From Uloborus plumipes (lineage: Eukaryota; Arthropoda; Arachnida; Araneae; Uloboridae), in contig JAXGGA010002854.1 of assembly GCA_038373865.1 (NCBI GenBank), forward strand, positions 1 through 64,000: a stretch of DNA of 64,000 bases. The letters run 5' to 3'. The position numbers were made by a program, and so were the translations under genes. Numbering within the stretch: position 1 is the stretch's first letter; the number at the start of each line of letters is the position of its first letter. This document shows, piece after piece, positions 11,666 through 23,130 of this stretch. The notes under the pieces were generated by a model, which did no database searches, was not told the DNA's origin, and saw only the letters and a program-made list of their open reading frames with translations.

Positions 11666-13007
11666 TTTTACCGTAAGTAGAACCTCGAATCATCATCATC
11701 ATCAGAGTTTTTATTTTATTTATTTATTTTTTTTTTTTCAAAAACCTGTTTGAATGCTTCTTAAACTAAGATATCTAGTTCTGGGCATTTCAAAAGGCGG
11801 AGATGAAAAAAAAAAGCTTGCACAGTCAAAACGCACAGAATAGAAATGAAATCTATGACTTTCGGAAGAGCAGTTGAGACAGGCAGTCTGACTACCCCTT
11901 TTTCGCTGAGGATACGTTCATGCAACGCCTGCATTTGCTTTCCTTAACTTCCCCACAGAATCAATTTCTGAGTGGATTTTTTTTATAAAAGTGACCTTGA
12001 TTGAGATCATTTCACATATAAACCCAAACTTTTTTCTTTTCTAATTTTTTGATAGAAAAATAGATCACAAATTCGAGGAAAAAAAACCATGTTAAAACCA
12101 CAATTTTTATTACATATAAAAAAAAATGTTTGAGGCAATTTTTTTACTTAACATGTTTATACGGTTGTTCTTAAACCTAAAACTGAAATCGGTACAAAAA
12201 TTAGTTAAATCGCGAATTTTTTATGATTTTTTTATAATGACCGTTGCGTCAACGCAACACCAGCATGTAATGGGCTAAAACATAGAAATATTTAAATAGG
12301 CAAACTAGCAATAAGAATTGAAGAAATTTGTTTCAGGGATTTTAAAGACCCTTTTTTCAGTTCAAAAAATGAACTTATATGTGTAACTCTTGACATCCAC
12401 TATTCTTATTATTATTGGTGCAATTTTTTATGACTTGAACTTATCACAAAAAGATAAATATTTTGTTTTTAATCACCTAGAAAAAATTTAGAACTGTTTG
12501 CAGATTCAAATTTCATGAGCATTTTCTGTAAAAAATACTCTGCTCCTATAAGGCTGATATCACAGCAGCAGAGAACCACTTTATTACCTGTATGTTTTCT
12601 TTTTTTTTTTTTTTTCAATTATATTTTTACACCTGTTTCAGTATTGTTAATTGGTGAGAACTTCGAAAGAAGCCCCCAGCATTTGTCACTCAGCAAAAAA
12701 GTTTAATGTCGTAGATATTTTTTTTAAAAATATCAAAATTATCTGCACACTTTGAAATTTTTCTGTGAATGGCATTTGTGTCTTTATCTGTTGTATCTGG
12801 TTTGAATGAAAATGCTGTAGTAATGAATAAAAATGTAATGGTTTGATTGAAAACAAAACTTTTCATAGTCAAAATTGTAAAATATAGAAACACAAGATGC
12901 GTAAATGTACATATCAATGATACATTATAATTAGTTCTGCGTTATTTTTTCTATCATCTGAAAGAAATATAAAATTAAATGTTTATGAAGATACTTTTAT
13001 TCAATAG

Positions 13008-13124
13008 GTTTGGCTTGGAAACATGTTAGTCCTGTCATAGCGGTATTGATTGCTGTCATTAGTCTTCTAGTATTGGCTGCTATTATAATTGTTGTCTTCT
13101 CAAAACACTGGGCCCCAAAATCTG
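13008..13124 (+). CDS. Sidestep-family receptor, exon g: transmembrane helix
   Basis: Acceptor ATTCAATAG, donor G|GTAAAT, phase 1-1. It encodes LAWKHVSPV, then about 25 hydrophobic residues (VIAVLIAVISLLVLAAIIIV), then VVFSKHWAPKS. The helix followed by basic or aromatic residues fits a type I membrane protein with the tail in the cytoplasm. Confidence 0.9.
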
Positions 13125-13378
13125 GTAAATAGAGTTGTTATTCAACATGTTGAAAATTTGCATACAATAATTTCTTTAAATATTTTTCTATAAAAAGTGT
13201 GACACTATAAGCTACACCCCCCCCCCCCCCCCCACACACACACACGTTGAATGTGCAATATTTTTCTAAGTTTTTTGTTTTGATACATTTTATCTATGGA
13301 ACTTTTATTTTTGCTGAATTTATTATTTATAATTTGCTAGTGGATGAGGGGGTAATGTCTTTTACTTTTCCTATAATT

Positions 13379-13728
13379 CAATGATGCCCAATCTATGACC
13401 CATGGGCCACATCTCTCCTGCAAAACTGCTCGCATGGCCCATTGTTTTTGTTCAGAATTACATCTCAAAAACCATGATCAGTCACAATGTTACAAATTTA
13501 GAGCCATATATTCAGAAAAGGTTTTTGGAAAACAGATGCAAACTTTATGTTAATCTAGCATTGATAACAATATTTCTTAGTTTGTAGTTTTCTTTCTTTT
13601 TTCATGTTTTCCTATGCTCTTTAGAAAATTATAAATTTTTCTATGATTCTAAAATTTTATATGTATTTCTGATGTCCTCACAGTTTAGTCTTATTATCCC
13701 TGAGCTAGAAAACGGTTGGGCATCTTTG
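13379..13728. mobile_element. hAT-type MITE, 350 bp
   Basis: Left end CAATGATGCCCAATC and right end (reverse complement) CAAAGATGCCCAACC are inverted repeats. The flanking 8-mers CTATAATT and CTTTAATT differ at one base. The left interior (GACCCATGGGCCACAT) resembles the subterminal sequence of common animal hAT MITEs. Confidence 0.78.
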
Positions 13729-14619
13729 CTTTAATTTATGCCTTACAATTCCCTTTCTATTAACAACTCATTACTTCCTACCTATGATTAACAGGAAATT
13801 TTTTGCATTTTTCCTTGTGTTTTAGCTGTTTTACATGTAAGTCTACCTTATGTATGGTTTTAAGCTGCAAATCAGAATACTTTGCGATGCTCTGCAAGGT
13901 AAAATGATTTGATCAAAATTGTTCTGCAAGTACTTCGAGCACTGTACAAGTAGAAACTATTCATTTCCAAACCCATAATCCTAAAATCAAAACAGTTTCA
14001 TACAGGACTATGAAAAGAATATTTGCTTAATTGTTCAGCACTCAGTATTATTGCAGAAAAAAGCCTGAAATGAAAATTTCATACAGAAAATGTAAAACTC
14101 GGCAGTTAAAAGGGCTGTCTCTGTTCCTCTTAACATTAAAGAGCTCAGAGTGTTTTGACACTGCATTAGAAGCCATGTTTTCATTCAGAATAACAGCACA
14201 TGGCCAATATTAAGACCACAGGATTGCTTCTTTGGGGGAGGACACAAAACAGGTGTAGCCAAAGATAATATCCTGCAGGTATCTTATAACTGAACATGTA
14301 ATTTTGTTCAAAATCTGCTGATTTTGTCCGGCTTGAAATAAATTTAAAGTTCCTGCAAATGCGCAAAAAACTTGAATTTTTGATTTTGGGCCCAATAAGC
14401 ATAATTTATAGGAATTTTAGTTTTGTTTGTTTTCAAATTTGAAGAAATCTGCAGTAATTGTTCAGAATTTTTGCAAAATTACATCTTTAGTTAGAAAAAC
14501 TAATTGCGGAAAAATTGCTTTTTCTGCAGCAATCAGTGGAATTTCTGTAGAATTTTTTTCAGAATTTTCCTTCACACTAAAACAGAATTGTTCTGTAGTT
14601 CAGATACCTGTTCTGCAAC

Positions 14620-15248
14620 CAGGCACGTGACGTCAATGAATGCTTAGGGTAGGCAGATGCGAAGATTTATGGAAAAATATATATCATTAAAAATGCATGA
14701 AATGTAAAAAGCAATAAAATAATGTGAATATGAAAGATGTTTACTTATTATACAAATTATATACATATATGCAGGAATATTCGCCTGCATACATGTATAT
14801 AATTTATAAACTATCTCATATCCATGTTGGATGCAGTTTCAACTTATCCTGCGAAAAAACGGGTTACAAAAAAACACAAAACAAATTTAAAATTATTGTA
14901 TTTCATGAAAAAGAAAACACGAAATGGAGATAGCAAACTGCAAGTATTCAACAGTACTGTACGAAAGACGATGTCTAGATTTCGAACATTAGGGGAGAAA
15001 AGTGCGGGGCACGTGCACTTCCTGAGACGATGCATGGTTATAGATACAGTGGTCGAAAAGCAGCGGTAGTCGATGCTTTTATAAGGAAGAAAAATGAAAA
15101 TTTTCGTGTTTTTTCTACTAAATTCGCTGTTTAATGCCTTTATATTTCCCAATCAGCGAATTATGTCATTTAATAAAATTAAAAAATTGGTATGTTTTCT
15201 TCATGGGTAGGCACTGCCTACCTTGCCTACCCAGACGGCACGTCTCTG
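14620..15248. mobile_element. hAT-type MITE, 629 bp
   Basis: Perfect 8-bp target duplication TCTGCAAC (14612-14619 and 15249-15256). Ends are CAGGCACGTGACGTC and (reverse complement) CAGAGACGTGCCGTC, with GGTAGGCA repeated near both ends. No transposase frame. Confidence 0.88.
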
Positions 15249-15385
15249 TCTGCAACGTACATAGCAAATTTAGCAGTAATCTGTTTTGGGGTTTTAAGCT
15301 ACATGTTTCAGAGAATTTGTGATTTATTTTACATTTTTTTTTCTTAACACACATTATTTCAAAGTTTGCTGTTTTTGTTTTTAAG

Positions 15386-15441
15386 GATCCCCACCTACTT
15401 GGGAACCCAGTGAATTTAAACCTGGTCATCAACACATTTGA
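15386..15441 (+). CDS. Sidestep-family receptor, terminal coding exon
   Basis: Acceptor TTTTTAAG, phase 1 in, reading GSPPTWEPSEFKPGHQHI then TGA. The whole cytoplasmic tail is thus only about 26 residues, proline-rich and without a tyrosine motif. The in-phase join and immediate stop make it the best 3' end visible here. A longer alternative tail would need an exon I cannot see. Confidence 0.75.
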
Positions 15442-15745
15442 AGAGTGATTTAAATATACCACCGAAAGTGTTCAAACTGACTTTTATACAGGATTTTATT
15501 TTTACTCAATCATGTATTTTGTTTATAAATTAGAGAAGTTTTTGATAACATGCTAGCAGTAGCATTTGGTGAAGAATTTTTGTAGCATATTTTTTATGAG
15601 GATATGCTTTGGAAAACGTATGTAAGAGAAAATCAATTGTAGTCAATTTTGAATCAAATTATCTAGTCATTTTTATATTTTGTTAATTTTATATTATTTC
15701 AAAAGCTTAAACAGTTACTCTGTTTGTGCAATGTATTAAAATAAA
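15442..15745 (+). promoter_or_regulatory. 3' UTR and polyadenylation signal of Sidestep-family gene
   Basis: AT-rich sequence after the stop with the first clear AATAAA at 15740-15745, followed by T-rich downstream sequence. Cleavage probably occurs about 15-30 bases later. Confidence 0.55.
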
Positions 15746-17508
15746 TTATTTATTGCCATGAAATTTTCTTTAGTTTTCTTTTTCACCAATCATCTTTTTT
15801 TTTTTTTTTTTTTCTCACAAAACTGATCATTTTCTTAATTTTCATGAAAGAGTTTTAATTTATAAAACTTCTTAGAGGTAAAATATTTTAAAACCTGATG
15901 ACTCATTTATATGCTAAATCGCATATATATTAAGCATATAATATGATGTACATAAAGGATGTATATGATAAAATTTGGTTGGTAAGTTAAATATTTTGTT
16001 CTAAAGTAAAATCTTTCTTTTTCTTCAGAATAAAATATTTAGCCATTACTTGCTTTCAGGTGTGTGAATGCATTTAGTGTCTAAAAATATGATATTTGCA
16101 GCAACTGAACTATTAACTACTCTACCAGCTGAAATTATTGAGCTTAATTTTGTTTTTCTTTTTGCAATGTGCTGGTATTAATACCGCATTAAAAAAAAAA
16201 TCCTTTTTTGCTCTTATGTATTGATTATAATAATACTACATTTTGAAGGAAGTCTTTTATTTGTCACTAAATTAGTATGTGTATACAATTTGTATGTATT
16301 ACATTATATGTTCTTCTAGAAACATATGCTATAACAGCATTGGATAATTTAAGGATTCATGACAGAGATATTAATTTTTGAACATTAACTTAAATTTGTA
16401 AGCAAAAATGTTTTAGATAAATACTGGAATTTTGTTAGTCATGTGTTTTTTGAGGAAAATATATTTTGAAGTTTATATTTTACTGAATTTCACGAATTGC
16501 TGAGGAATTTAAAATATATTATTCATTAAAATAATAAATAGTACGTATCAATTATGATGTTTATCCAGTAGTATTTTATTCTCTCCTTTTCTTAGTTATC
16601 TGAACTTCCTATCTTTTGTTATTTATTCACTATCAGTTTAATAATCTTGTACATAATGATTTTATAGAAAAAATTTTTATTTTTTATTTTGTATAAAGCC
16701 TTTTTTTAAAAAAAGTTAGATGAAATTTTAAAATGTTCATTTGTAAGAAAGAAATTTAAAAAGCTTCACCAAATAATCTAGTACAACTTAAAAAGTTTTT
16801 AGTAAAATTTTCTTTTTTTTTACTCATGTTGTTACAAATTTAATAGTACATTCACATTTTTTTGCACAAAAAAAAAAAAAAGTGTTTTGAGCACATTATT
16901 TATAGATTTAGTACATTAATGCTTAAAAATGAAATAAAAAAATAAGTGAAAAAGCAGTAAACAGCAGCATATATATAAACAATCTTTACTAACATGAAAT
17001 TCACAAAAATATTTACACTCCATGTTTAAAAGACATTTTTTGTGTGCTTATAACATGAACAGATGTAAATTGCACATTAAGTACTTATATTACAGTTAAC
17101 AATATAAAAATCAGTTTACAAATAATGGAGGCATGTCAAAAAGTTTCACCAGTGTATAAAAAGTTAGCAAAATAATTCGGAGCATTTGGCTACTTGGTGT
17201 TTTTTATAGGAACAATACAAATTTTCGATACTGTATCATAATTTTTTTAATACAAGGCACTAATCATTTAATTGATTGTTAAGATAAGGCACTTAAGCTG
17301 GTATTACATAAAGTAATAAATATTGATTTTTAAATTTCAACATTGCTCCAATTATCTAAGCTCTGTATCATCATTAAATAACCAACAAGTGTGTAAAAAA
17401 TAGTGTCTGCAATAATTTTCACAGCTAACTGGTTTTGTGCAAAGTTTTAAATGAACTCACAGATCATTTGAACCCTTCCAGAAATGAAAAATTTTCCAAT
17501 TTTTCTAT
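15746..17508. other. Convergent intergenic gap and ci 3' UTR
   Basis: The two genes end tail to tail. The minus-strand part up to about 16.6-16.7 kb is probably the ci 3' UTR: several reverse-complement AATAAA signals (TTTATT on the + strand) occur at about 16574, 16622 and 16676. The exact poly-A site is not decidable. The gap between the two 3' ends is under 1 kb and AT-rich, with long T and A runs. Confidence 0.5.
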
Positions 17509-20183
17509 TTAATGTAACAATTGTAAATATCTGGTTTCTTCGACCAATGAATGAAGACCTGAATTAAGATCATTAATCACCATATTTGAAGTTTGTAACA
17601 AAGGTGAGTGACTGACGGCAGGACTCTGGCGATCAGTGCTGCTGCTTACACGATTGCATCCTGGGGATGCTTGTTGCTTCCCTAACATTTCTTGGCACTG
17701 TTGGACGTACTTCAAAGTTCGTTGGTAAGCTTCTCCAGAAAGTGAGGATTGGCTCACATTTTGGCATTGAATTTCTCTTTGATCAGTTGTTGAACAACTA
17801 TGAGATGATTTAGCAATTACTGCTGAAACAGAAGAATCTTTTTCATCTTGTTCACTTATACTTGAAGCACTATGTTGTGCTTGAACAGAAGTGCCTAATT
17901 TGTGGTTGCAGCAATGATTGTTATCAGTATGTAAGAGATTCGGTAGCTGAGTTTGGCACATGGAGTCATTGTGATTAGATACAGTGTTCATTGGCATGTG
18001 ATTGCTTCCTGGTTTTCCTAATTTTTGATCAACATATTGATTAGTTTGTGTCATCAGATATTGCATTGGCATACTTTGTGGCTGTTGTCCAGGATGATCA
18101 GGATTAACATTTGGAGCATATGTTTGATTGTAAGAACATGAACTGGCACATTGTCTGTCATATGCCATTTTATGCATGGCACATTGTTGAGGAACTCCAG
18201 GAACATAATTTTGTGAAGGTCCATGGGGTGCCTGATTTTGCTGGTTTTGATGATGAATCATATTTTGATTTTGTGGAACATTTGTCGGCACTTGAGAATA
18301 AGGCATACAGTTGCTAGCATTGTAAGAGTTATAATCTGATTGGTTACTACACCATTGTGGCATATTCGAATCAAAGCAAGAATTATTCTGCGAATTAAAA
18401 TTCATGCTTTGATTTGCTGCATCACTATGCATAACTTGCAAGTTCGAGTTCATATTGACATCTTGAATGTATGATGAATTGTGATGTGAATTTGCTACTG
18501 ATCCACTATTATAATGCATGTTCTGATGGTTTGGATGTTTACTCATTGCATTATATGATGCATAATTTGGAGGTGGACCAGTTTTAGGCACATTTGGTTG
18601 TGGACAAATGTTAGACACATTTGGTGGTTGACAAGAGTTGGACATATTCGTTGGTGGGCATGAATTAGGTATGTTTGTTGGAAGACAAGAGTTATGCATA
18701 TTTGTTGGTGGACAAGAATTAGGCACATTTGCTGTAGCACAAGAATTAGGCACATTTGCTGTGGCACAAGAATTAGGCATATTGGTTGATGGACAAGGAG
18801 TAGTTGCATTTCCTGACATACAAGAATTTGAAACATTTGTTGATGTTCTGTATCCATGTGATTGCATTCCACCCTGACTAGGATAAGAGAGCTGTTGATT
18901 GTTTCCATAATGCATGGAATTATTCACCATGTAATTGCCAGGGGTTGCACTATTAATTTGACCATTTCCTTGATTGTAAGTGCTATTTTGAGAGTATGCA
19001 TTCTGTTGCATATTATTGTTATGAGGAAAATTTTGTGATGAATTGTAGTTTGAATGAGACATTGCCATCTGTTGTGGTGGATAATTATTCACTGGGTAGC
19101 ACTGATTCTGAATAGGATTACTATTTGCATTCATTTGTGGAATGTTAACTGATGGTTGATAAGGCACATTATGATTATAAGGCACTTTATGTTCATTGGG
19201 ATTACTCATTGAATTTACACATCCAGTATGCGGTTGCATGGGTTTATGTACATTGTGGCAACTTTGCATGGGCTGTTGTTGGGACCCATTTGGATAACAG
19301 CATGGCTGCATTGTCTGTGAAGCACCATTAGAATATTTACTATGATTATGCATGCAATGAGTAGTAGTACAAGATGAATTATGAGAGTTTTGACAACAAG
19401 GACTGCAAGTTTGCCAATTTTGTTGATTGTTCTGGGAACAGTTTTGTTGCTGAGGAACATAATTTGAATTAGGAATATGTGGGCTTTTTGGCTGATGGTT
19501 GTTATTTGATGATGACTTTGGTGGAACATATCTACTTACACTTGTTATTGCCTCACTTATCACTGATGGGGGTCTCATGCTTTGTTCAGCAACTTCATGC
19601 AAATAGTTCACCATCTCATCCGGCAGAATTAGATCTTTATTTTCTTCAATTGGTTTATCTTCTTCAAGTTCTTCTAGTACAACATCTTGGTTAGGATGGT
19701 GTCCTTTACCAGCCAAAACAGGTGGCACTTGTCTTGTATTATTGCCATTATTTGCAGAATTAGCTTTCGCGATAAGCTGCTGCATTGGCAAAGGCATTCC
19801 ATTTCTGCATGCACGTTGTAGTCCTTCATTATCTGATGCCAAGGATTCATTCTGAGTCAAAACAACTAAGTTGCTTGTGTTTGACAAATGCTGTGATGCG
19901 GATGCCCTAGCACATCTTTGAAGATGAGTTGTTAGAAGTGCATTTGGCAATGGCTCCCCAGCTTCACTGCCGTCACATGAACTGCCAGCTGATATGGGAT
20001 CATACACCGAGCCTTGAATTTGCAAACTGTTTGCTTGTTCCACACCAGATTTGCTACTGTGGGTGCTGAGTTGTTGAGAACTGGCTTCTGACTGCATACT
20101 GCTGTAAAATGAGCTCACAGTGCTGCTACTTCCACTATTGCGACGGTTTGGCTTTTGTAGATCACCTGTGCATGGTACAGAAC
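17509..20183 (-). CDS. ci: Ci terminal exon: processing region, Asn/Gln-rich domain, activation helix
   Basis: Acceptor TTTCATTTGCAG; 2,675 coding bases to TAA. From the start: KPNRRNSGSSSTVSSFYSSMQS (the PKA/CK1 phospho-cluster, first site only), YDPISAGSSCDGSEAG, LILPDEMVNYLHEV, then several hundred residues rich in N, Q, S, H and C. This includes about nine copies of a 9-residue NSCxxxNxP repeat (18571-18827). Near the end are YQRTLKYVQQCQ and NMVINDL..GLHSLVEETRYLQLLH, which match the C-terminal activation helix (TAF9-type binding motif) of Ci/Gli. Compared with fly Ci, the second and third RRSS PKA sites are replaced by SEASS and CDGSE. Confidence 0.97.
18571..18827 (-). repeat. 27-bp coding tandem repeat in ci last exon
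   Basis: About nine imperfect 27-bp units encode NSCATANVP, NSCPPTNMH, NSCLPTNIP and similar, each with one cysteine. Two adjacent units are identical at protein level. The repeat is in frame and open, so it is an expanded low-complexity segment of Ci, not a CRISPR-like array. Confidence 0.9.
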
Positions 20184-21547
20184 CTGCAAATGAAATATTA
20201 TTTGGGTTAACATTTGCTGTAACTATGCAATCATTATCACTTCATCAAATAAGAACAAAAATATTATAAAAATGCTATCTTTTACTATGATTAGTACTTT
20301 GTGACAAGCTATTTTCAGAGCTATTTTAAGTACACATAAATAAAAATAGCATAATTTTTAACCCCTCTTCCCAAAAATGCAGACTTAAAGTGGCATTATT
20401 TTTCAAAAATAACATTTTAAAAAGTGTTAAAAATAACTTCATAAAAAACAAGTTAAAGAAAATTAATGTGGACAACACATAACTCTCTTGTATGCCTCAT
20501 AAATCATTTATATTTTTTAATAGCTGAAAAGATATGTGTAAATGTTCTTTATGCATGCTTTAGAAAAAGGAAAATTTCTGAATAAAAACAACAAAAGAAA
20601 ATTTCTTTCCAATTTTTTTAATAAAAAAAATAAATTTAAACTTTTTCCATCATTTTTTAGCAAAATAAGTATTTAAACAAATAAAATTTAAAATGCAGCC
20701 AATTGAAAAGAATGGAGTACATCTCTATTTTGTTTATTGGCTAAAAAATAAGGTAAACAATTTCTTTTAGAAATCGTTTATACAGCCTTAGCTGGCCTCA
20801 AATTAAAAGCTATGTTTTATTACCTTAAATATTTTGGGGTTAAAGGAAAAGTATGATGTATCTGCATGATATATTTATGTGAATGTGACAATTTTCTTTA
20901 CCCATTGTAGCAAAATATTAGTACACTTAAACCTGTTTTTGTGCTGTGGATAAGGATTGCATTAAAAAATGCACAAAATTTTATAAGTATCTATAAAATA
21001 AGTTTTTGCAACATAACTAAAAGGTTTTGTGTGAAATTATTCAGTGAATAGGGATGGCATAACCAAAGTTTCACACAGAAACTCAAAACTATACCAACTA
21101 ACTAGAAATTGCTTTTGGAAGTAAAATCAAGACACAAGATTTGGCAACTACTTGGCATCTCGCCAAACTCTTTAGGATCTGAGAAAATACACATGCTAAT
21201 ATTCAAAAATATTTCATATAAGTACTTAATTTACTCATACAAAACTTTAAAAAATAAATAACTATTATTCTTCATAGTCTGACAATATGCTAACCTTATT
21301 GTGGTAAAGTAGTTCAAATCATTTTTGCCACTTGAAGATATAACCTTATTGATAGCTTCATCAATTATGTTCCTATTTGATCGAAATTTTCAGGTACTAA
21401 GAACAAATCACACAAAAAACACTCTACAGAAACAGAGTTAAGTGTACATATTTTAAAATTGTTAATGCTTATTATTCTGATTTTTTAGTGGATATAATCT
21501 GGCCTCAAATTTTGAAACATAAAAGCTCAAGAACAGAAATAATTTAC
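20184..21547 (-). other. ci intron without recognisable elements
   Basis: AT-rich. No transposon ends, RNA genes or extra exons recognised. Confidence 0.6.
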
Positions 21548-21679
21548 CTTGATTCTGGAGATTCTTTTCAGACACTAGATTATTCTTAGTTTCTGTAACA
21601 GGTGGTAGGTTATTCAACCCAGTTATGTTGGTCGGAACAGGTGTTATTATGTTTGGCACATTCCTTCTGTTTGCATTAC
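21548..21679 (-). CDS. ci: Ci exon 13 (linker before phospho-cluster)
   Basis: Acceptor AACTCAAG, donor CAAG|GTAAAT, phase 1-1. 44 codons: NANRRNVPNIITPVPTNIT and a T/N/L-rich stretch ending NLQNQG. Weakly conserved sequence between the basic region and the PKA-site region; kept because splice borders and phase agree on both sides. Confidence 0.85.
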
Positions 21680-22970
21680 CTTGAGTTTAAAAGAAAGAAA
21701 ATTAAGAAAGAATTTTACGCTGCCCAGTAAACAAAGTGCTATTAAGAATTTCAAAATATAGAAACAACAAGCCAAAATTATAGATGATACAATGTTCTAA
21801 TGATTGTATCATCTATGGAAGAGGATCAAAAGCAGTTTGAAAAGTCAAGTTGCAAAAAGAAAAGAAAAAGAAAAAACCACCGATGTAGAGTCAAAAATTG
21901 TTGAAATTAATTCAGAGGAAATGAGAAGTTTCTTATATTCACTAACCAGGAAAGTAGTATTTTACTGTGGATAATTTTTTAAGCAAACGTACAGTAGTAT
22001 TTCAATAAGTAAATTTATTGTAGGAACATTTTAAAAATTAAATAAATGAAGTAATATTTTTTTATCATTAAAATTATTTAATTGAAAATATATTTTAAGC
22101 AATTCATGGCAGACAGTTAAATTATAACTATCAACATGGATCAATTTGCTAACAAAAATAAAATCTATTACCCTTAAGAATAAATAGATTTTCCATAAAG
22201 TTTGTAAAATATGAAATACTGTATCAATTATTAGGAATGAGAATTTTGTTTCAAACAAAATTTTATTCCTTGCAAGTTTTTTTTAACTTTTTCAAAATAG
22301 CCAGCTCTTAATAAATTCAACATTATCTCTGCCACTATACATTGGTTTAAATTTTGCTACATTAACCTGCATAGCAAAATTTATTTCAATGCAGCTATCA
22401 TTTTAAGAAAAAAATCTTTTGTTATGCTAGTTTTATATTTAAAGTATTAACCAAAAAACACAACTTTTTTTTTTTGATATATATATAACAGTTCGGGCCC
22501 TGCTCCACATCAGCAGAAAACACGACCGAAACCGAAGACAGAAACCGAAAATCCGGGTACTTTCCATAGGAATACCATTTAATCCATTTTACGTTTCTGC
22601 TTTACGTCAATGTGGAGCAAGGCCCTTAGTGATAGCAAAGTTTAAACTGTAGTCCAGTAAAGAGAAAATTAGATTGCACATATATTTGCATCAACTGCTT
22701 TCACTGCAATTAATTACTCAAATTATTTATCCTTTGGAATTATCAGTAAAATAAATTATGACATTAATATACTTTTTTGTATCAATAAATAATTTTGAAC
22801 TGTATAACAGAAGCTACATAATTCAGGCCTTACCAATCGATATTACGGTATACTTAAATTAAATTGCCACATTAAGTACGTTTTAAACGATTTAAAATTA
22901 TTATTTTTTCTACAAGGGAAATATAAATTGTGCTGAAAGAATATCAAAATATCAGCAGTAGCATACATAC
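21680..22970 (-). other. ci intron with a small Harbinger-like MITE
   Basis: Contains the 131-bp inverted-repeat element at 22495-22625. The rest is AT-rich and otherwise featureless. Confidence 0.6.
22495..22625. mobile_element. Harbinger-like MITE, 131 bp
   Basis: Ends GGGCCCTGCTCCACAT and (reverse complement) GGGCCTTGCTCCACAT are nearly identical inverted repeats. Flanking trinucleotides are TTC and TTA, compatible with a decayed 3-bp TWA-type duplication. Class is inferred from the GGG ends and short target site. Confidence 0.65.
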
Positions 22971-23130
22971 CTCTCCTGGAAGGCAACAGATTGGGGAACC
23001 AAGAACTAGCTGATTTCAATTGCGCTTGGATTCTTGTCTTCAGTCTACTCCTTGCATTTCTACCTCCTTCTTCTTTACTTCTACCAGCACCCACCGAGCA
23101 TGGGGCAAGAGCAATGCTTTCTTCCAAAGC
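22971..23130 (-). CDS. ci: Ci exon 12 (basic processing-region segment)
   Basis: Acceptor TTTTCAAAAG, donor GAGAG|GTATGT, enters in phase 0 and leaves in phase 1. 53 codons: ALEESIALAPCSVGAG then RNARSRLKTRIQAQLKSASSWFPNLLPSRRG. The RxRLxTR and SWFPNLLP pieces align with the basic segment that follows the zinc fingers in Gli proteins (HVKLEKLKQ / MFPRLNPI region). Confidence 0.9.

Larger units (their letters stand above)
10650..12274 (-). mobile_element. piggyBac-type element, degenerate
   Basis: The left flank is TTAA (10646-10649), followed by CCCATTAACCTCC; the right end, reversed, is CCCATTACATGCTGG, with the target site decayed to CTAA. A subterminal block GTGTTGCGTTGACGCAAC lies near each end in inverted orientation. 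The minus strand carries the C-terminal part of a piggyBac transposase in pieces. The N-terminal half of the gene is missing, so this is an internally deleted, dead copy. Confidence 0.8.
10548..13007 (+). other. Intron with piggyBac relic and SINE
   Basis: Holds the piggyBac-type element 10650-12274 with its nested SINE (separate entries). Sequence 12280-13007 is AT-rich with a T16 run and nothing recognised. Confidence 0.65.
13125..15385 (+). other. Last intron, with two hAT MITEs
   Basis: Starts with a C18 plus CA-repeat tract (about 13217-13245), then two hAT-type elements at 13379-13728 and 14620-15248. The sequence between them (13740-14610) has no recognisable element ends. Confidence 0.65.
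205..15441 (+). other. Sidestep-family Ig receptor gene (3' part, span of coding exons)
   Basis: Seen: eight exons with GT-AG borders join in one frame, every junction in phase 1 (exon lengths 105, 201, 291, 285, 288, 294, 117 and 56 coding bases). They encode Ig2 (split over two exons), Ig3, Ig4, Ig5, a fibronectin-III domain, one transmembrane helix and a tail of about 26 residues. Hallmarks include an acidic-glycine stretch before the first Ig cysteine (GPVDEGSSLSLLC), TWWKG and SWWIG after the cysteine, and YVP at domain joins. Known: Drosophila Sidestep is a cell-surface ligand on muscle and other tissue, recognised by Beat receptors on motor axons; the family has several paralogues. Inference: this is one Side paralogue, acting at the cell surface in axon guidance or synapse choice. 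The signal peptide and first Ig exon must lie left of the window. The paralogue cannot be fixed without a tree. Confidence 0.85.

Noticed and set aside
18571..18827. CRISPR-like array
   Set aside because: Contiguous 27-bp coding repeats with no spacers, inside a eukaryotic exon.
18543..18908. Alternative frame over the ci last exon (121 codons)
   Set aside because: Shadow of the 27-bp repeat in another frame; the Ci frame is open throughout.
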